64,000 nucleotides of DNA from Rhodoplanes sp049284695 (GCA_049284695.1 JBAPYK010000024.1:1-64000); one strand, 5' to 3'. Counted from the stretch's first letter, positions 28,001 to 37,538 are shown. Numbers and translations are program-made. Notes: generated by a model from the letters alone, not told the origin.

Positions 28001-28789
28001 CTACCTTGCGGATCGTCTCGTTCGGGACAATTCACTCGCCATCGACTGAGGCCGTTTTGTTTCAAATACTCCCGATCCACCGGAAACGAGGTCGGCAGAG
28101 ACCGGCTTTGTCGAATTCATCAGCTTACTCGCTTTGAAGGCGGCTTCAGTGCGGTTGCGCACACCAAGTGCGCGCAAGAGTGCGGCCATGTGGATTTTGG
28201 CCGTCGCTTCGGCGATAGCCAGCGTCCGGGCAATCTCCTTGTTCGAAAGACCCCGGGCCAGTAGTGAGAGCACTTCGCGCTGCCGTTTTGTCAGCTTGAG
28301 AACATCAGCCTCAGGCAAGAGCGAGGGTAGCGCTTCTTTGCCGAACCGGCTGCTAAGAGGGTTGGCTTCGCCTGCCTCGGCCAGCGACTCGGGCACGTAA
28401 ACCCGTCCAGACAGAATGTCCGTGATGGCGGAAAGAATATCGGTGTCCGATTGGCGTTTCGAAATGAAGCCATGAAATCCAGCGGCCAGGCTTGCGAGAA
28501 TATCGGTCTGCGTATTCGACGCAGATACGATGGCAAAGCGGGTATTTGGCGAAGCCTCACGCCCTAGCTTCAAGAAATCGAGCACGGCTGAGCTCGACCT
28601 ACGCGCCCCAAAAAGCACTAAATCGAAGCAGGCATCGCGGATTTGGGACAATGCTTCTTTCGGGTCGCTCGCCTCGATCACCTCGGCACGCGGAATTTTT
28701 GCACGAATGAAATCGTGCAGGCCCGTGCGGTAAACACAGTGTTCGTCAAGGACTAGGATTCGCGGCACTCCCGCACTCCTGCGTTCCAT
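28001..28789 (-). CDS. NarL/FixJ-type regulator with degenerate receiver domain
   Basis: A 262-residue paralogue of the protein at 3074. The shared stretches are long (RFAIVSA, LAxGFHGFISK, IHMAALLRAMGVRNRTEAAFKA with one change). Asp15–Glu16 replace the acidic pair and the phospho-acceptor is Gly61 (DLVLFGARRS), so phosphorylation at the usual site is impossible. Lys111 is kept. The LuxR helix-turn-helix is at about 169–223. The ATG at 28789 is chosen; a TTG 39 bp upstream would extend it. No kinase adjoins. Confidence 0.88.
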   Translation of the reverse strand: MERRSAGVPRILVLDEHCVYRTGLHDFIRAKIPRAEVIEASDPKEALSQIRDACFDLVLFGARRSSSAVLDFLKLGREASPNTRFAIVSASNTQTDILASLAAGFHGFISKRQSDTDILSAITDILSGRVYVPESLAEAGEANPLSSRFGKEALPSLLPEADVLKLTKRQREVLSLLARGLSNKEIARTLAIAEATAKIHMAALLRALGVRNRTEAAFKASKLMNSTKPVSADLVSGGSGVFETKRPQSMASELSRTRRSAR

Positions 28790-29697
28790 GCACGAAACGG
28801 TTCCCCGTCTGGTAAAAATTCCGTGCAATCCAGCTTCTGCTCAACCCCTGGGTTGGTTTCGACCGACCGTTGGCCGACAGGCCGAGGGATGGACGGGAGA
28901 CCAGAACCAACGCCCGCATCGCTGTCGTCGACGCGAAGGTCTGGTCGAATTGGCAGGTACGGACCCCAGTTTCCGGGCAGCGCGTCGCCAGACCGCGGAT
29001 AAAAACCGTGGCACCTGCAGTATTATCGGGCGGAGAGAGCTGTGACCTCACTCTCTCCGGCGAGCCTCGGGCTGGCTCACAAGACCGCGTACCCGGGACT
29101 CGCCGTCACTGCACGAAAATCCTTAGAATTTGTGCTGAGAAATTGTGTGATCTTCGTCATAGACTGGCGAGGACCTTGGATAATGGCCCTGAGCAGGCGT
29201 GCCGCTCGCTCCGCGGCTGCGCAAGCCACCCACCGAACGGCCCCCCGGCGCTCGCCATGCGCTGCCCGGCCGAGCTCTACACCCAGGGGGGGCGCTACCG
29301 CTACCAGGCAGCCCGCATGATGCGGAAGTCGCCAAGCTGCAAAGCGCGCCTCCGTTTGACCGAGCCTCAGTCATGCGATATCGGTCGCTGGGGCATTTAC
29401 GTCCGACCGGTTGCGCAGCATGTCGTCCTCCCGGCTTCTTGGGGCCAGTGCTGGCCCATCTGCGGGCTATGGTTCTGGAAAATCAAATCTGGGCACAGCA
29501 ATTCAGTCCGGCGTTGGTCGATGCAGCCGCGATGACCTATGTCGGTTGCCTCCGATAGACGGGTGGACATCCTTCATCAATGATAGATCGACAAAGAGTG
29601 CCGGGGCTGCGGGGCGGTCTCGATTGGCTCCGCACCCAATTTAAATCCAAGTCCGGTCAGGATTTTGCTGACTATCGCTAACAAGGAGAGGTGAACT
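28790..29697. other. Long intergenic region with one hairpin
   Basis: About 900 bp. Frames on both strands (for example 28870–29535 plus) have biased, Arg/Pro/Cys-rich translations and no ribosome site, and I recognise nothing in them. The phaB promoter is probably in the last 150 bp. Apart from the hairpin at 29031 I see no supported element. Confidence 0.35.
29031..29059. repeat. Perfect 9-bp inverted repeat
   Basis: Arms CGGAGAGAG and CTCTCTCCG surround an 11-nt loop. There is no T-tract and no gene ends here, so its role is open: a protein-binding site or a relic of a removed gene. Confidence 0.5.
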
Positions 29698-30423
29698 ATG
29701 GCACGCGTAGCGATTGTTACAGGGGGCACGCGCGGGATTGGCGAAGCAATCTCGAAGGCGCTGAAGGCTGCAGGCTACAAGGTCGCTGCCATTTATGGCG
29801 GCAACGACGAGGCGGCGCAGAAATTCAAGGCTGCGACCGGCATCTCTGTCTACAAGTGGGACGTATCGTCCTACGAGGCCTGCGCCGCCGGCATAAAACA
29901 AGTTGAGGCCGATCTCGGTCCAGTCGAGGTTTTGGTGAACAATGCCGGCATCACCCGCGACGCCATGTTCCACCGCATGACCCCGGAAAATTGGAACGCG
30001 GTCGTCAATACCAACCTCAATTCGCTGTTCAACATGTGCCGCCCGCTGATCGAGGGCATGCGGTCGCGCAAGTTTGGCCGCATCATCAACATCTCTTCGA
30101 TGAATGGACAGAAGGGACAGGTCGGGCAGAGCAACTACTCCGCGGCGAAGGCGGGCGAGATTGGCTTTACCAGGGCGTTGGCGCAGGAAAACGCGCGCGG
30201 CGGCATCACCGTGAATGCGATCTGCCCGGGCTACATCGCGACTGAGATGGTGAAAGCCGTGCCGCAAGACGTGATGGAAAAGGCCATTCTTCCCCACATC
30301 CCGGTCGGCCGGCTGGGCGAGCCCGAAGAAATCGCCCGCTGCGTGGTTTTTCTCGCCTCCGACGATTCCGGATTCATCACTGGCTCGACGCTCTCGGCAA
30401 ACGGCGGCCAAATCATGGTGTAA
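29698..30423 (+). CDS. phaB: Acetoacetyl-CoA reductase
   Basis: A 241-residue NADPH-dependent SDR enzyme that reduces acetoacetyl-CoA to (R)-3-hydroxybutyryl-CoA for polyhydroxybutyrate synthesis. It shows TGGTRGIG (8–15), NNAG (81–84), Ser134, and Tyr147–x3–Lys151. The segment KWDVSSYEACAAGI and the ending TGSTLSANGGQIMV are typical of PhaB. The ATG follows AAGGAGAGGTGAAC. phaA and phaC are not adjacent. Confidence 0.93.
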   Translation: MARVAIVTGGTRGIGEAISKALKAAGYKVAAIYGGNDEAAQKFKAATGISVYKWDVSSYEACAAGIKQVEADLGPVEVLVNNAGITRDAMFHRMTPENWNAVVNTNLNSLFNMCRPLIEGMRSRKFGRIINISSMNGQKGQVGQSNYSAAKAGEIGFTRALAQENARGGITVNAICPGYIATEMVKAVPQDVMEKAILPHIPVGRLGEPEEIARCVVFLASDDSGFITGSTLSANGGQIMV

Positions 30424-30820
30424 TCTCGCGAACCGGTCCGCATCAGCGGAGGGGCGGTGATCTCTCTTCACACTCTCGACACCGCCCCTCATCATCCCCG
30501 CAGTGAATTGGTGAAAGGCACGCGCGCTAGTCGACGCGCCCGCTGTTTCCCGGTGCGCTATGACGCCGATATCGCCTTCCTTCGGAAGTACGAGATCGAC
30601 GACCGCTTATGGCAATTCTCGGCCTTGTTGGCTGCGCTCACGAATGTCGGATCATTTGAGGTAAAGCGGATCGAGCGCTGAAGACCCCCGGAGGCCCGAG
30701 TTTCGGCGTCCTCCCGTCTGGCCCGGCTTTGGCGGGCGCCTCAGGACGAAGGGACTTGCGCCAGGCCGAGCGGAAAATGCTCTGGTCCGCGGCTCGCCTT
30801 CCGCACGAGCTGGACTGCCG
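30424..30820. other. Intergenic region after phaB
   Basis: About 400 bp between converging genes, beginning with the long hairpin at 30449. A 74-codon frame at 30457–30681 runs through that hairpin and lacks a ribosome site; I do not accept it. Confidence 0.35.
30449..30490 (+). terminator. Strong hairpin downstream of phaB
   Basis: Perfect 11-bp arms GAGGGGCGGTG and CACCGCCCCTC flank a 20-nt loop, 26 bp after the phaB stop. No T-tract follows, so it is either a factor-assisted terminator or a transcript-stabilising stem. Confidence 0.6.
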
Positions 30821-31843
30821 TCAAGCCGTTACGACAGGATCGCGCCAGCGGCGCCCCACGCCGATCGAGGCGCCCGAAACGCTGACAATCGGATCCGAAA
30901 CACTTTCTCGCGAGCCGCCTAGAACATATCGAGGCAGCGCCGTCAGATGGGCTGCGTGGCGTGGGAAAATGTTGCCCCTTCTGGTTGTCACTGCGGTGGA
31001 ATACCCGGCGCGCGCCGCGAACTCGAACTCCCTGGATCCGCACGCCTTGCTCGAACCGAATGGATAGGCGAAGTGATCGGCCGCAATACCGAGTTCGCCG
31101 GTCAGCCGTCGACGCACATCGATCGTCTCGGCGAGTGCTCGGTCTTCGTTCAAATCTGCGAGCGAGTGGTGGTTGACCGTGTGGGCGCCGATCGTGACGA
31201 GCGGATTCGAGCTCAGCTTCCGCAGTTCGTCCCAACCAAGAAAATAGGCCTCGCACAAGACCTCATCCGAAATCAGCGAGGGCCGCAGGATCTCGTCCAC
31301 AAACGCCTTGTTCCTCTCGATGTCGTCGTGGATCCAAGTGACGAGCCGGCGATACGCAGCGGCCCTCTCGTCTGCGCTCGCGAGCGAAAAATGCTGCGTC
31401 CTACCATCGATATCGACGGACACCGCGCGTCGCCGGCGTAGGCCTTCCTCCAGCCGCAGCCACCAGACATCCAATGTCCTGTCGGGGGCAGCAGTGGTGA
31501 CGTAGATTGTCGCAGGGACGCCGAGACGTTGCAGCACCGGAAGAGCCAAGGCAACGTTGTCTCTATAGCCGTCGTCGAATGTCAGCGCGGCGAATCGCTT
31601 CCCGCGGCAACCCTGCACGATACGGTTCTTCACTTCGTCCATCGATACGAAATCGATGCCGACCGCCCGCATGGCGATGATCGCCCGCTCCAGGAAGTCA
31701 GCCGTGATGGTGAGGTCCACGGCTGCGCTGTCGCATTTGGCCGGGACCACCCGGTGCATCATGAAAATGGTTCCGAGCCCTCCATAGATCGGCCGGAACA
31801 GGCGGTGTAATCCCGACCGGTGCACAATGGCCGCCCGGTTCAT
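30821..31843 (-). CDS. Polysaccharide deacetylase family protein
   Basis: A 340-residue protein with the NodB homology domain. Metal and catalytic motifs are TFDDGYRDN (motif 1) and GAHTVNHHSL (motif 2), and a later FAYPFG segment forms motif 3. Such enzymes remove N-acetyl groups from carbohydrate polymers; some members of this branch act in capsule or lipopolysaccharide assembly. The ATG at 31843 follows GGAG; the longer frame upstream is Arg-rich and overlaps the promoter area. It lies about 180 bp after the glycosyltransferase on the same strand, suggesting one cell-surface unit. Confidence 0.88.
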   Translation of the reverse strand: MNRAAIVHRSGLHRLFRPIYGGLGTIFMMHRVVPAKCDSAAVDLTITADFLERAIIAMRAVGIDFVSMDEVKNRIVQGCRGKRFAALTFDDGYRDNVALALPVLQRLGVPATIYVTTAAPDRTLDVWWLRLEEGLRRRRAVSVDIDGRTQHFSLASADERAAAYRRLVTWIHDDIERNKAFVDEILRPSLISDEVLCEAYFLGWDELRKLSSNPLVTIGAHTVNHHSLADLNEDRALAETIDVRRRLTGELGIAADHFAYPFGSSKACGSREFEFAARAGYSTAVTTRRGNIFPRHAAHLTALPRYVLGGSRESVSDPIVSVSGASIGVGRRWRDPVVTA

Positions 31844-32022
31844 CTCGTCAACTCCGAGACCTGCCAACCGACGTCGTATGGGAGCTCTTTCGTGCCCGTG
31901 CGCGGCGGGACTCGAAGTCTGCGAAATCGGGCCCCTGCGCCTCGTCGAGCGCTTCTTCGAATTCGCGGCGCGACGTCTCGATCGTCGGTAATCATGTCTC
32001 GTCGCAGAGTCGCCGCACCGGA

Positions 32023-33105
32023 TTAGGCGGTGCACAAGATGATCGAGGAGGTCGCGAATGTGGAGCTGTGTGCCTTGAGAATCAAATTGCACAGGGCCGC
32101 GGTTAGTCCACAAACGACGCCACCCAATAAAGGCAAAGGTTTCTTCGCTTGGCGAACAGGTTCGAGCCAGGCGTCGGCATTCATTCGCCAATCGTTCGGA
32201 ACCACTGCCGCGGCGCGGGCACTTCCGATGCGATCGGTCATCCTAGGGGCGACTAGGGCCGCCGCCGCGCGCGGCAATTCGCGCCACTGCTGATGCTTGA
32301 CGACGAGAGATGCTAAAATTGAGGCGGCCTTCCGACCGCGTCCTGCGCGCAACAATTGTTTCGCGAGATAGCGCTCGTGCATCGCTTCGGCGGCCTTGGC
32401 TTCGCGTTCGTTGGCTGGGGCGCCGTACCGAGCGAAGATGATTTCGCGCCCTTTCCGCATAATATCGACGTTCGTCGAGGCTGTGGCTCGTCCCTGTCGA
32501 TAAGCAATCATCGGCCGATCGACCGCCGCAACCGGTGAATGCCGAGCCAATCGAATCCAAAGATCCCAATCTTCTGATCCGGGAAGGGCAGGGTCGAATC
32601 CTCCGACATCTCGCAGGAGCCTCGCTTCGGCAATCACCGACGAGCCGCCGCTTGGTATTACGTTTCGGTTTGTCAAATCGGGAAGAACGTTCCCGCCCCT
32701 GACACGGTGATGCCCGAGAATTCGAAGGTCTTCGTCGACCAGAACACCACCTGTGCAGCCCCACCGAGCGGATTCGGCCGTCAATGCCGATAGTTGAGCG
32801 GCGAGCTTGTCCGGCGCCCATAGATCATCGTCGTCACAAAACGCGACCCACCGCGCAGTCGCGTGTGCGATACCAGCATTTCTTGCAGACGACATGCGCA
32901 GCGGGCGGTCGTGATGGACTACCTTGATCCGGCAATCCTGTGCTGCGAGGCGGTCGAGCCACGGCTTGGTTCCGTCCGTAGAGCCATCGTTGACGACGAC
33001 GACCTGGACGGAGACGTCCTGCTGCCCGAGGACCGAGCTAATCGCTCCAGGAAGAAGATGGAGGCGATTGTGGGTAGGGATCACGACGGTCACGTCTGCA
33101 GGCAT
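32023..33105 (-). CDS. Family 2 glycosyltransferase
   Basis: A 360-residue GT-A enzyme. The N-terminus has the VTVVIPTHNRLHLLPGAI strand and NDGSTDGT, followed by the nucleotide-sugar/metal motif FCDDDDLW and later GSEDWDLWIRL, typical of GT2 enzymes of surface polysaccharides. The C-terminus has a hydrophobic segment (LLGGVVCGLTAALCNLIL) that may tether it to the membrane. The ATG at 33105 has GGGAGG ahead. Donor and acceptor are unknown. Confidence 0.88.
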   Translation of the reverse strand: MPADVTVVIPTHNRLHLLPGAISSVLGQQDVSVQVVVVNDGSTDGTKPWLDRLAAQDCRIKVVHHDRPLRMSSARNAGIAHATARWVAFCDDDDLWAPDKLAAQLSALTAESARWGCTGGVLVDEDLRILGHHRVRGGNVLPDLTNRNVIPSGGSSVIAEARLLRDVGGFDPALPGSEDWDLWIRLARHSPVAAVDRPMIAYRQGRATASTNVDIMRKGREIIFARYGAPANEREAKAAEAMHERYLAKQLLRAGRGRKAASILASLVVKHQQWRELPRAAAALVAPRMTDRIGSARAAAVVPNDWRMNADAWLEPVRQAKKPLPLLGGVVCGLTAALCNLILKAHSSTFATSSIILCTA

Positions 33106-33637
33106 CGGGCCTCCCTTATCGCTCAAGCGGCGGAGCGGACGAAGTTTCTTGGATACAGTGAAAATCAATGGTACCAGCATTTACTGATATCGTTGATGAA
33201 CCGTATCTGGGGCGCGAATCTGATATAACTCAACAAAAAACAGGAACTATAATGCGCATGCCGGGGTTTAAATCCCTCCTCCGGCTCGAACCCCGAATCG
33301 GCGCCGATGAGCGGCTTTGGCGGGTGAGAAATTGACAAACCATTTGATAGCAAAGGCTTGTCACTCATCGCTAGGAAGCGTCACTAATTTCAATAAGCTA
33401 TTTTTGATTAACGGGGCCGCGCTCGAAACGTTCGGCAAAAATACGGAATAGATGCTGGGCCAATCGGGGACGCCCTGATCCGCCGGGCCTAATTTTTTCC
33501 ACAGCAAAAAGGCTGTCGCAAGTCTGGCCGCTCCGCCCTCGCTGGATTACCTTGCCGCCATCTTTGATCGAGCGAATCGACGCGGTTTTGCTCGTTGCCC
33601 ACAGTCTTCTTGTTCCTTTGGCGCAGCGGCTGAGTGA
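33106..33637. other. AT-richer intergenic region, no gene seen
   Basis: About 530 bp with lower GC than its surroundings, especially 33180–33260 and 33340–33410. It probably includes the glycosyltransferase promoter. A T-arm-like GGGTTTAAATCCC at about 33264–33276 does not belong to a complete tRNA. No gene is supported. Confidence 0.35.
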
Positions 33638-33955
33638 CTAGCCGCTAGACCCGCATGCACCATCTGATTTTTTGCCGACTTTTGCCTGTCGACGCTTGCA
33701 ATCGTTACTGTACGTCTTGCCATCGCACCCACAGACCGGCTGATATCCTTGGGGGCAAAAGTCAGGGACCGCTTCACATCTTCCCAGCACTGCGGCCGCG
33801 CCGCATCGCCCGGGAGTTGGATCGCACCATAGATTTTCGTCGCATTTTATCCCCGCAACCTCGCCACAGTACGATCCCAACCCTGCCGCACAGAGGTCCC
33901 CTGCGGTTTCAATTGCAAGCCCAGCAACGGCTGCCAAAATAATCGACCAACGCAC
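33638..33955 (-). CDS. Secreted Kazal-domain protein
   Basis: A 105-residue protein with a signal peptide (about residues 1–18) and twelve Cys residues in the mature part. The C-terminal half has the Kazal serine protease inhibitor layout: CPQGYQPVCGCDGKTYSNDC, with the VCGCDGKTYSN core, and a final Cys. A first Cys-rich segment (LGSYCGEVAGIKCDENLWC) precedes it. Kazal domains bind serine proteases as tight inhibitors; which protease would be met here is unknown. A GTG at 33955 behind GAGGG is the start. Disulfides imply an extracytoplasmic site. Confidence 0.8.
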   Translation of the reverse strand: MRWSIILAAVAGLAIETAGDLCAAGLGSYCGEVAGIKCDENLWCDPTPGRCGAAAVLGRCEAVPDFCPQGYQPVCGCDGKTYSNDCKRRQAKVGKKSDGACGSSG

Positions 33956-34635
33956 GTAACCCTCATCCCATCATGTTTTAAGAGCGCAAATCAGTAACAC
34001 ATGAGGGGCATGCGCCAAACCGCGAAGGTCGAGGCGACTGGCCGCTTCGAGAGCACGTGCGCCGCGATAGTCAACGCGCCGAGGCGCATTGCATCCTCCC
34101 ACTCTCCCCGAGTTTTCCGCCGTGGATCATGCCCAACAGACTGCAGAGGGAGGAACAACAATACGCCGCGCTGCGGCAAGCGCGGGTCCGGCGAGCTTCC
34201 GGATAACCAGCTCCAACGCTCTGCGTACCCGAGACCCGCCGTCTTGCCCCGAACCTCCGGCTGATGGTGTAGTGCGTCAGCGCTAATTGCCCGCCACTTG
34301 CCTTAATGAGACAGTTCGGGCGACAGTCACATGCGCGTTTTCGCATCCGGGACTGTCCTACAGGCCCCGACCCAAATGGGCGGGGCCTGCCCAACCCCGA
34401 CCAATCATCGACCGGGTTATCCCGATACCTCACTGGCGCCACGTCGGCTTTTGCCCGGACTCGAAACGCCGGCATGTCCGCTCTTACGTCGTTTTCGGGG
34501 GCTTAGAGAACGTCACGGATGCTGATCAATTCCGAGGTTTTTTGAGTACGCGCCCTGGCGCCCCCTCTTTTTAATTGGGATGTGCCGGGCGTATGCTCGA
34601 TGGCTTCTCGTTGATGGAAAAAGGGAGGAAAACCG
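33956..34635. other. Long intergenic region, no confident gene
   Basis: About 680 bp. All frames are short or of odd composition. The minus-strand translation near 34475 (AFRVRAKADVAPVRYRDNP) recalls degenerate copies of an intergenic repeat that I associate with Bradyrhizobium-like genomes, but I cannot confirm it. The CHRD gene's promoter should be in the last 100 bp. Confidence 0.3.
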
Positions 34636-35064
34636 ATGACGTCCTCTTCAATCGTAGGCTTTGGGTTGGCGGCATGCCTCGTCGCCGCGAGTCCGGCCCT
34701 GGCTGAGACAGTTTCCTTTAAGGCCGCACTCAGGGGAAGCAGCGAAGTGCCGGCAAATGACAGCAAAGGCGTGGGCACGGTAACGGCGACTTATGACACC
34801 GCGACAAGAAGGTTCATTTGGAAAGGCGACTATTCGGGCCTTTCCGGCCCGGCGACGATGGCCCATTTTCACGGGCCGGCCGATCCAGACAAAAATGCCG
34901 GCGTCGTCGTACCGATAACGCCGAGCACAAGTCCATTCGAAGGGACGGCGACTCTAACGGATCCCCAAGCGGCGCAATTGATGGACGGGAAGTGGTACGT
35001 CAATGTCCATACCGCCGCTCATCCGGCCGGGGAAATCCGCGGCCAAGTCGTCAAGGGCAACTGA
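34636..35064 (+). CDS. Exported CHRD-domain protein
   Basis: A 142-residue protein with a signal peptide ending at ASPALA (about residue 23) followed by one CHRD domain: FKAALRGSSEVPANDSKGVG, then AHFHGPADPDKNAG and YVNVHTAAHPAGEIRGQV. The domain was named from chordin; in bacteria it is secreted and its role is unknown. The ATG has AAAGGGAGG ahead. It stands alone and converges on the GNAT gene. Confidence 0.9.
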   Translation: MTSSSIVGFGLAACLVAASPALAETVSFKAALRGSSEVPANDSKGVGTVTATYDTATRRFIWKGDYSGLSGPATMAHFHGPADPDKNAGVVVPITPSTSPFEGTATLTDPQAAQLMDGKWYVNVHTAAHPAGEIRGQVVKGN

Positions 35065-35181
35065 CCGACGAACGATGCCGTTCATTGGCCGCGCAAGCGC
35101 ACCGGCGCACGCATGCCAGAAAGCGGCGAAAGGCAGGAGTGGCGCGACTGAGGCGAAGCTAAGCCGACCTCGGCGAATAAC

Positions 35182-35811
35182 TTAACAATACAGGCGGATC
35201 GGATTTGCGGCCGGCGGTAACGGCAGACCCAGCATCCGCGGCGGCTTGAACAGGCTCGATTGGAAATCGACGCAGGCTGCGGCAAAGCTGTGACCGTCTG
35301 CCATCATCTCCTCGATGAGCGATAGCGGCGTCGGTCGCGAATTTTCCATCGTGCCGACCACCGACCCGAAATCAAAGGTGATCTCCGCCTCGAACTTGCG
35401 GGCCAGATGCTGCATCCGCTGATTCTCCATCAGACAGCAGACCTGCAGATGCTTGATTCCGCGATTGCGCGCGGAGAGCAGGGTGCGATCGAGCAGCGCG
35501 GAACCGACGCCGTGGCTTTGCCAGGGTTTCTCGATGCTGAATGCGGCCTCGGCCTCCTGCAGGTCGAGGGGGCGGGCAATGCGCATGTCGGCAGCGCCGC
35601 GCAGCACCCCGTCCACGAAGAAGCCATGCACGACCACGTCGGGGCCGTGCGTCGTTGCGGCGTAACTTCGGATTGTATCGTCGGCGATTGCGCCACAAAA
35701 GCGATTGCGACGGCTTTCATGGTCGAGGCGAAGCAGGTGGTCGCGATAGACGCGCGTCTCGACGTTCCACAGCTTCCGAATCAGGCCGGCTTCGATAAAA
35801 ACTTGATGCAT
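35182..35811 (-). CDS. GNAT-family N-acetyltransferase
   Basis: A 209-residue acyl-CoA-dependent transferase. The acetyl-CoA loop region is AFSIEKPWQSHGVGSALLDR (motif A, Q/RxxGxG/A as QSHGVG, about 98–103), followed by the family's later strand and helix (KHLQVCCLMENQRMQHLARKF). The N-terminal segment (YRDHLLRLDHESRRNRFCG) matches a branch common in Hyphomicrobiales whose substrate is unknown. The ATG follows GGGAGACC. Confidence 0.85.
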   Translation of the reverse strand: MHQVFIEAGLIRKLWNVETRVYRDHLLRLDHESRRNRFCGAIADDTIRSYAATTHGPDVVVHGFFVDGVLRGAADMRIARPLDLQEAEAAFSIEKPWQSHGVGSALLDRTLLSARNRGIKHLQVCCLMENQRMQHLARKFEAEITFDFGSVVGTMENSRPTPLSLIEEMMADGHSFAAACVDFQSSLFKPPRMLGLPLPPAANPIRLYC

Positions 35812-36104
35812 CGAGGGTCTCCCGCAACTTCATGTGCGGCTTCGCGTTTTCCCCTCGAGCGGCTCCCCTCTTTGCCGGATGTTCATTCATCCGGTTTTTC
35901 TAAATCATTATCCAAGTAGATTATATAGTGGCATAATTAACAATACGTATCGATCCATAGATCGCACTGAAAAAATTGACGAGCGGCGGCTGCGACACTG
36001 GCCCAAGAGCCCGCATCCCCTTCTACTCCTTCCGCTTTCTTCTCTCCGCATCAGGAAAGCAGCGCACGCCCTGATCGCAACCGAGCTTGGCGCGCAGCCG
36101 CGCG
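35812..36104. other. AT-rich intergenic region
   Basis: About 290 bp, strongly AT-rich at 35895–35965 (for example ATTATATAGTGGCATAATTA). It likely carries the promoter of the GNAT gene. No gene is seen. Confidence 0.35.
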
Positions 36105-37538
36105 TCAGCTCATGGACGCGAGCCTTTCTCCGAGCCGCAGTCCCCAGGCATAGATCGTCAGCGCCGGATTGACGCGGCTGGTGCGCGGCAGCACGCTGCC
36201 ATCGGAAATATATAGGCCCTCCATGCCGTGCACTTTGCCGTGAGGATCGACCACGCTTGTCGCCGGGTCGTTGCCGGTAACGAGCGTGCCGACCGCGTGC
36301 GCCGTGCCCGCAAGCCCGGTCCATTGGCTCGCTCCGGCGAACCCGGCAAACAGGAGCGAGCGCTCGAAGTCGCGGAGACAGGCCTTGTGCTCATCGTGTG
36401 AATGTTTGATGCGGTCGAACTCGTAATCGAGGATCGGGCGACCGCCGCGGTTCGAAATCACCCGGTTGTCGATGCTCGATCCGTCCTCGGTCGTGACGAA
36501 GAACCCGAGCGCCCGCTTTCCGATCAAGTCGGTGACGAACTCGGGCGTTACCGCCGGCAACTGCGTCGCGAGCAGTTCGCCGTCGATCCAGCCGAGGCAC
36601 TGCACCGTCGAGTGCGGATGCTTGTCGTTGTAGAAGATCGCGGTCTTGCGCAGCACGTCGTGATCGCGGAAGAACGAGAAGACGATGAGCGCGCTGTTGA
36701 TGTGCATACGGAAATTGCGGCCGATGAGCGCCGCGCAGGGCAGCTTGCCGGCAAGCCCGGTGGCGGCGAAATAATCTTCAAGCAGACGCGGCGAGGTCAT
36801 CGCGCCGCAGGAAAGGATGATCTTGCCGCCGCGGAAAGTGCTGCCGTCGGTGCAGACCACACCCTCGATCGCCTCGGGGGCATTGTCCGCATGCAGGAAA
36901 GTCTCGACCTCCTTGTCGAGCAGAAGGCGGAAATTGGGCTCGTTCTCGATCAAATTGATGAAACACTCTTCGGCATCGCCCTTGTATCCGGCGACCGAGG
37001 CGTAGCCGTCGAAGTGCTTGGCTTCTTTGGGATCGTTGACGATCTCCGGCTTGAGCCCGAGAGGCAGCGGCTCAACCCGCCAATTCGGATCATGCGCGAT
37101 GACCTTGTCGATCACCGATTGGAGTTCCGGCTCGTTCTTGAAATGGTTGACGTGGAGCATGCGCTCGGCTTCGGCGTAATGGGCTTCAAGTTCGGAAAGC
37201 CCGAACGGCCAAGCGAGGCATTGGAAGGCGGGGTCAGCCTCAAACTCGTGCGCAGAAAAGCGCAGCAGCGCCGCGCCGTACCATTTGGTCTTGCCGCCGA
37301 GATTGTAGTGCTCGCCGGTCGGGATAAAGGGCTTGCCGCGCCCATCCTGCCATTCGGTCGTGGTGTAGAAGCGTCCTTCCTTGAACACGATCTCCGTCGA
37401 AAGCGTCGAAGCGTCGCGCGGCAGGCGGTGCCCCTTCTCGAGCATCAACACGCGGTTGCCCGCCTTGACCAACTTGTAGGCGGCGGCTGCGCCGCCGGCG
37501 CCGCTGCCGATTACGATCACGTCCCAATTGTCAGACAT
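36105..37538 (-). CDS. GMC-family oxidoreductase
   Basis: A 477-residue flavoenzyme. It begins with the FAD-binding GSGAGGAAAAYKLVKAG (about 12–28) and continues with the GMC N-terminal region (GGKTKWYGAALLRF), ILSCGAMTSPRLLEDY, and the C-terminal GMC domain with HAVGTLVTGNDPATSVVDPHGKVHG and TSRVNPALTIYAWGLRL. The family oxidises alcohols, sugars and aldehydes; the substrate here is unknown. It is the last gene of the minus-strand operon and its start overlaps the aquaporin gene by 8 bp. Confidence 0.9.
   Translation of the reverse strand: MSDNWDVIVIGSGAGGAAAAYKLVKAGNRVLMLEKGHRLPRDASTLSTEIVFKEGRFYTTTEWQDGRGKPFIPTGEHYNLGGKTKWYGAALLRFSAHEFEADPAFQCLAWPFGLSELEAHYAEAERMLHVNHFKNEPELQSVIDKVIAHDPNWRVEPLPLGLKPEIVNDPKEAKHFDGYASVAGYKGDAEECFINLIENEPNFRLLLDKEVETFLHADNAPEAIEGVVCTDGSTFRGGKIILSCGAMTSPRLLEDYFAATGLAGKLPCAALIGRNFRMHINSALIVFSFFRDHDVLRKTAIFYNDKHPHSTVQCLGWIDGELLATQLPAVTPEFVTDLIGKRALGFFVTTEDGSSIDNRVISNRGGRPILDYEFDRIKHSHDEHKACLRDFERSLLFAGFAGASQWTGLAGTAHAVGTLVTGNDPATSVVDPHGKVHGMEGLYISDGSVLPRTSRVNPALTIYAWGLRLGERLASMS

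Noticed and set aside
28870..29535. 221-codon plus-strand frame in the long gap before phaB
   Set aside because: The composition is rich in Arg, Cys, Trp and Pro, with no domain and no ribosome site.
33250..33300. T-arm-like sequence suggesting a tRNA
   Set aside because: Only the GGGTTTAAATCCC-like arm is present; no matching acceptor, D-arm or anticodon arm could be folded.
34071..34475. 134-codon minus-strand frame
   Set aside because: It looks like translated intergenic repeat sequence and has no ribosome site.
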